Assembly (NCBI GenBank): GCA_009930125.1
Contig: RZYZ01000109.1
Coordinates: 1-6,845 of the forward strand
Reading direction: 5' to 3'
Length of the DNA stretch: 6,845 nucleotides
DNA from: Clostridia bacterium
GTDB taxonomy: Bacteria; Bacillota; Clostridia; Clostridiales; Clostridiaceae
Each line of letters starts with the position of its first letter. Positions within the stretch are counted from its first letter, which is position 1. Under the pieces are notes generated by a model, which was not told the origin of the DNA, made no database searches, and saw only the letters and a list, made by a program, of their open reading frames with translations. Position numbers and translations under genes: made by a program. Shown piece by piece: positions 6,017 to 6,845 of the stretch.

Positions 6017-6084
6017 GGCATCTGCATCCTGAGCATCAGAAGATGTGCGGAGTAGGACAGAACGTGAAAGAACACTGAAAATGT

Positions 6085-6113
6085 TTGATATATGGTATTT
6101 ATTAACATATAAT
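6085..6113 (+). promoter_or_regulatory. Near-consensus sigma-A promoter for the DUF1836 gene
   Basis: TTGATA (6085-6090), exactly 17 bases, then TATAAT (6108-6113): 11 of 12 consensus positions match. The start point would be about 6120, with a 30-base leader containing AAGGA at 6136-6140. No terminator is seen between rsmI and this promoter, so read-through from the methyltransferase operon may add to expression. Confidence 0.82.
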
Positions 6114-6149
6114 AAAGTTAAAGTAAGTGTTAAATAAGGATGTGAATGT

Positions 6150-6728
6150 ATGAGCGATCAGAAGGACCCTACAGCGATCAGTATTGAGGATTCCGTGAAG
6201 GTGAAAGCCAAAAGCAGTATTCTGCCTTTAAAGGATTTCCCCAAATATGATCTGTTTCTGTCTCAGGTCATTGAGTTTCTGGAAGACCTGTTCAATGATG
6301 AGACCTACACCATCAATATCATACAGAATTATATAAAAAGCGATGTCATCGCCAAGCCCCATCAGGGGAAAAAGAAGGGATACACCAATATCCATCTGAT
6401 TCAGCTGGTTTTCGTCAGCTATATGAGACCGGTTCTTAGTACGGAGGAGATCAAGAAAGTGTTCAATCTGGCTTTCAATGACATCAACAATCGTGAAGAT
6501 GACATTATCTCCTGGGAAACCGCCTATGCGCTTTTCTATGAAATCCAGAAGAATCAGGCCAAATCCACTTCTAATCTTATCATTGATGAAAAGAAGTTAA
6601 GAGGATACGTGGATGAGCTGAACATCAGAGAAGAGGACAAGGAAAGAATCTTCGTCTTCATTTCAGTGCTCGCACTGGTGGCGAAAGCGAGCTTCATCAA
6701 GAACACGGCGAAGGAACTGATCAACTAG
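6150..6728 (+). CDS. DUF1836 protein, putative HTH DNA-binding
   Basis: This 192-residue protein matches the DUF1836 family, which is common in Firmicutes and uncharacterised. Residues 25-50 (LPLKDFPKYDLFLSQVIEFL onward) form the family N-terminal helix. Residues 52-90 (YTINIIQNYIKSDVIAKPHQ, then a basic GKKKGYT turn and IHLIQLVFV) resemble a MerR-like winged helix-turn-helix: recognition helix, basic wing and following helix. Residues 97-133 and 147-187 are predicted helical and may mediate dimerisation. No membrane segment or signal is visible, so a cytoplasmic regulator is the best inference. The ATG at 6150 has AAGGA nine bases upstream. The gene has its own strong promoter and is followed 49 bases later by a YvrJ-like gene on the same strand. 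The target is unknown. Confidence 0.85.
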   Translation: MSDQKDPTAISIEDSVKVKAKSSILPLKDFPKYDLFLSQVIEFLEDLFNDETYTINIIQNYIKSDVIAKPHQGKKKGYTNIHLIQLVFVSYMRPVLSTEEIKKVFNLAFNDINNREDDIISWETAYALFYEIQKNQAKSTSNLIIDEKKLRGYVDELNIREEDKERIFVFISVLALVAKASFIKNTAKELIN

Positions 6729-6737
6729 TTTCGCTGC

Positions 6738-6773
6738 TTCACCTCCAGGATGCATAGTTAGCTATGGGGTGAG
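6738..6773 (+). promoter_or_regulatory. Candidate SD-sequestering leader hairpin before the YvrJ-like gene
   Basis: TTCACCTC at 6738-6745 can pair with GGGGTGAG at 6766-6773, the ribosome binding site of the next gene: eight base pairs, two of them G-U. A smaller inner stem, ATAG with CTAT (6754-6757 and 6762-6765), has a four-base loop. The left arm plus the next base, TTCACCTCC, equals the anti-SD at the 3' end of 16S rRNA. Closed, the hairpin would hide the start region of the downstream gene. A ribosome finishing the DUF1836 gene at 6728 would cover part of the left arm and could open it. This is predicted by eye only. Confidence 0.45.
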
Positions 6774-6777
6774 AAAT

Positions 6778-6845
6778 ATGGAAGTACTCATTGATGCCTG
6801 TGCCAACATCGGATTTCCCATGGTCATTGCCATCTATCTTCTGAC
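6778..6845 (+). CDS. YvrJ-like small membrane protein (partial, N-terminus)
   Basis: From ATG 6778 the frame stays open to the window end, giving 22 full codons: MEVLIDACANIGFPMVIAIY then LL and the start of a further codon. The pattern of a short acidic N-terminus, an NIGFP turn and a hydrophobic stretch ending in YLL is characteristic of the YvrJ family, proteins of about 50 residues with one membrane helix followed by a charged tail, of unknown function. GGGGTGA at 6766-6772 is a good ribosome binding site. The C-terminus lies outside the window, so family assignment rests on this N-terminal pattern alone; a holin-like (BhlA/UviB) peptide is the main alternative. Confidence 0.68.
   Translation, partial: MEVLIDACANIGFPMVIAIYLL

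Noticed and set aside
6017..6048. Possible hairpin after rsmI built from CATC/GATG repeats
   Set aside because: The stem is short and imperfect and no T run follows, so it was not called a terminator.
1..6845. Search by eye for a CRISPR array, insertion sequence, tRNA, toxin-antitoxin pair, retron or defence operon
   Set aside because: No regularly spaced repeats, transposase, reverse transcriptase, nuclease-effector pair or tRNA-like cloverleaf was found; the genes are core-type with even spacing and similar composition.

Overview
The window looks like ordinary chromosomal DNA from a low-to-moderate GC Gram-positive bacterium, most probably a member of the Clostridia. The basis is strong purine-rich Shine-Dalgarno sites, sigma-A type promoters, short tightly packed operons, a trmN6-rsmI gene pair typical of Firmicutes, and a DUF1836 protein and a YvrJ-like protein, both families I associate with Firmicutes. 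No rRNA, tRNA, insertion sequence, CRISPR array or phage module is visible.

Layout. (1) The first 73 bases hold the 3' tail of a plus-strand gene, with a possible U-rich terminator after it. (2) A plus-strand gene at 218-805 encodes a C39/papain-like cysteine peptidase-like protein. It converges on a minus-strand pair through a hairpin that can terminate both directions. (3) The minus-strand pair is a PrxQ/BCP peroxiredoxin with a single cysteine, followed by an AlkD-like HEAT-repeat DNA alkylation repair protein. (4) A divergent promoter region separates it from a plus-strand parvulin prolyl isomerase with no signal peptide, which ends in a strong bidirectional terminator. (5) A minus-strand pair follows: a PAP2 membrane phosphatase and then a HAD phosphatase. 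(6) A second divergent region, containing a 10-bp inverted repeat, precedes the plus-strand operon trmN6-rsmI, a tRNA and a 16S rRNA methyltransferase joined by an ATGA overlap. (7) A near-consensus promoter drives a DUF1836 putative DNA-binding protein. Behind it, cut by the window end, starts a small YvrJ-like protein whose ribosome binding site may be sequestered in a leader hairpin.

The genes are mostly housekeeping: translation (trmN6, rsmI), protein folding (parvulin), peroxide and DNA damage defence (peroxiredoxin, AlkD-like) and phosphatases. I see no convincing new multi-gene system. The points most worth a second look are the SD-sequestering leader before the YvrJ-like gene, the inverted repeat over the PAP2 -35 region, the single-cysteine PrxQ coupled to a divergent AlkD-like protein, and the orphan cytoplasmic C39-like protein.
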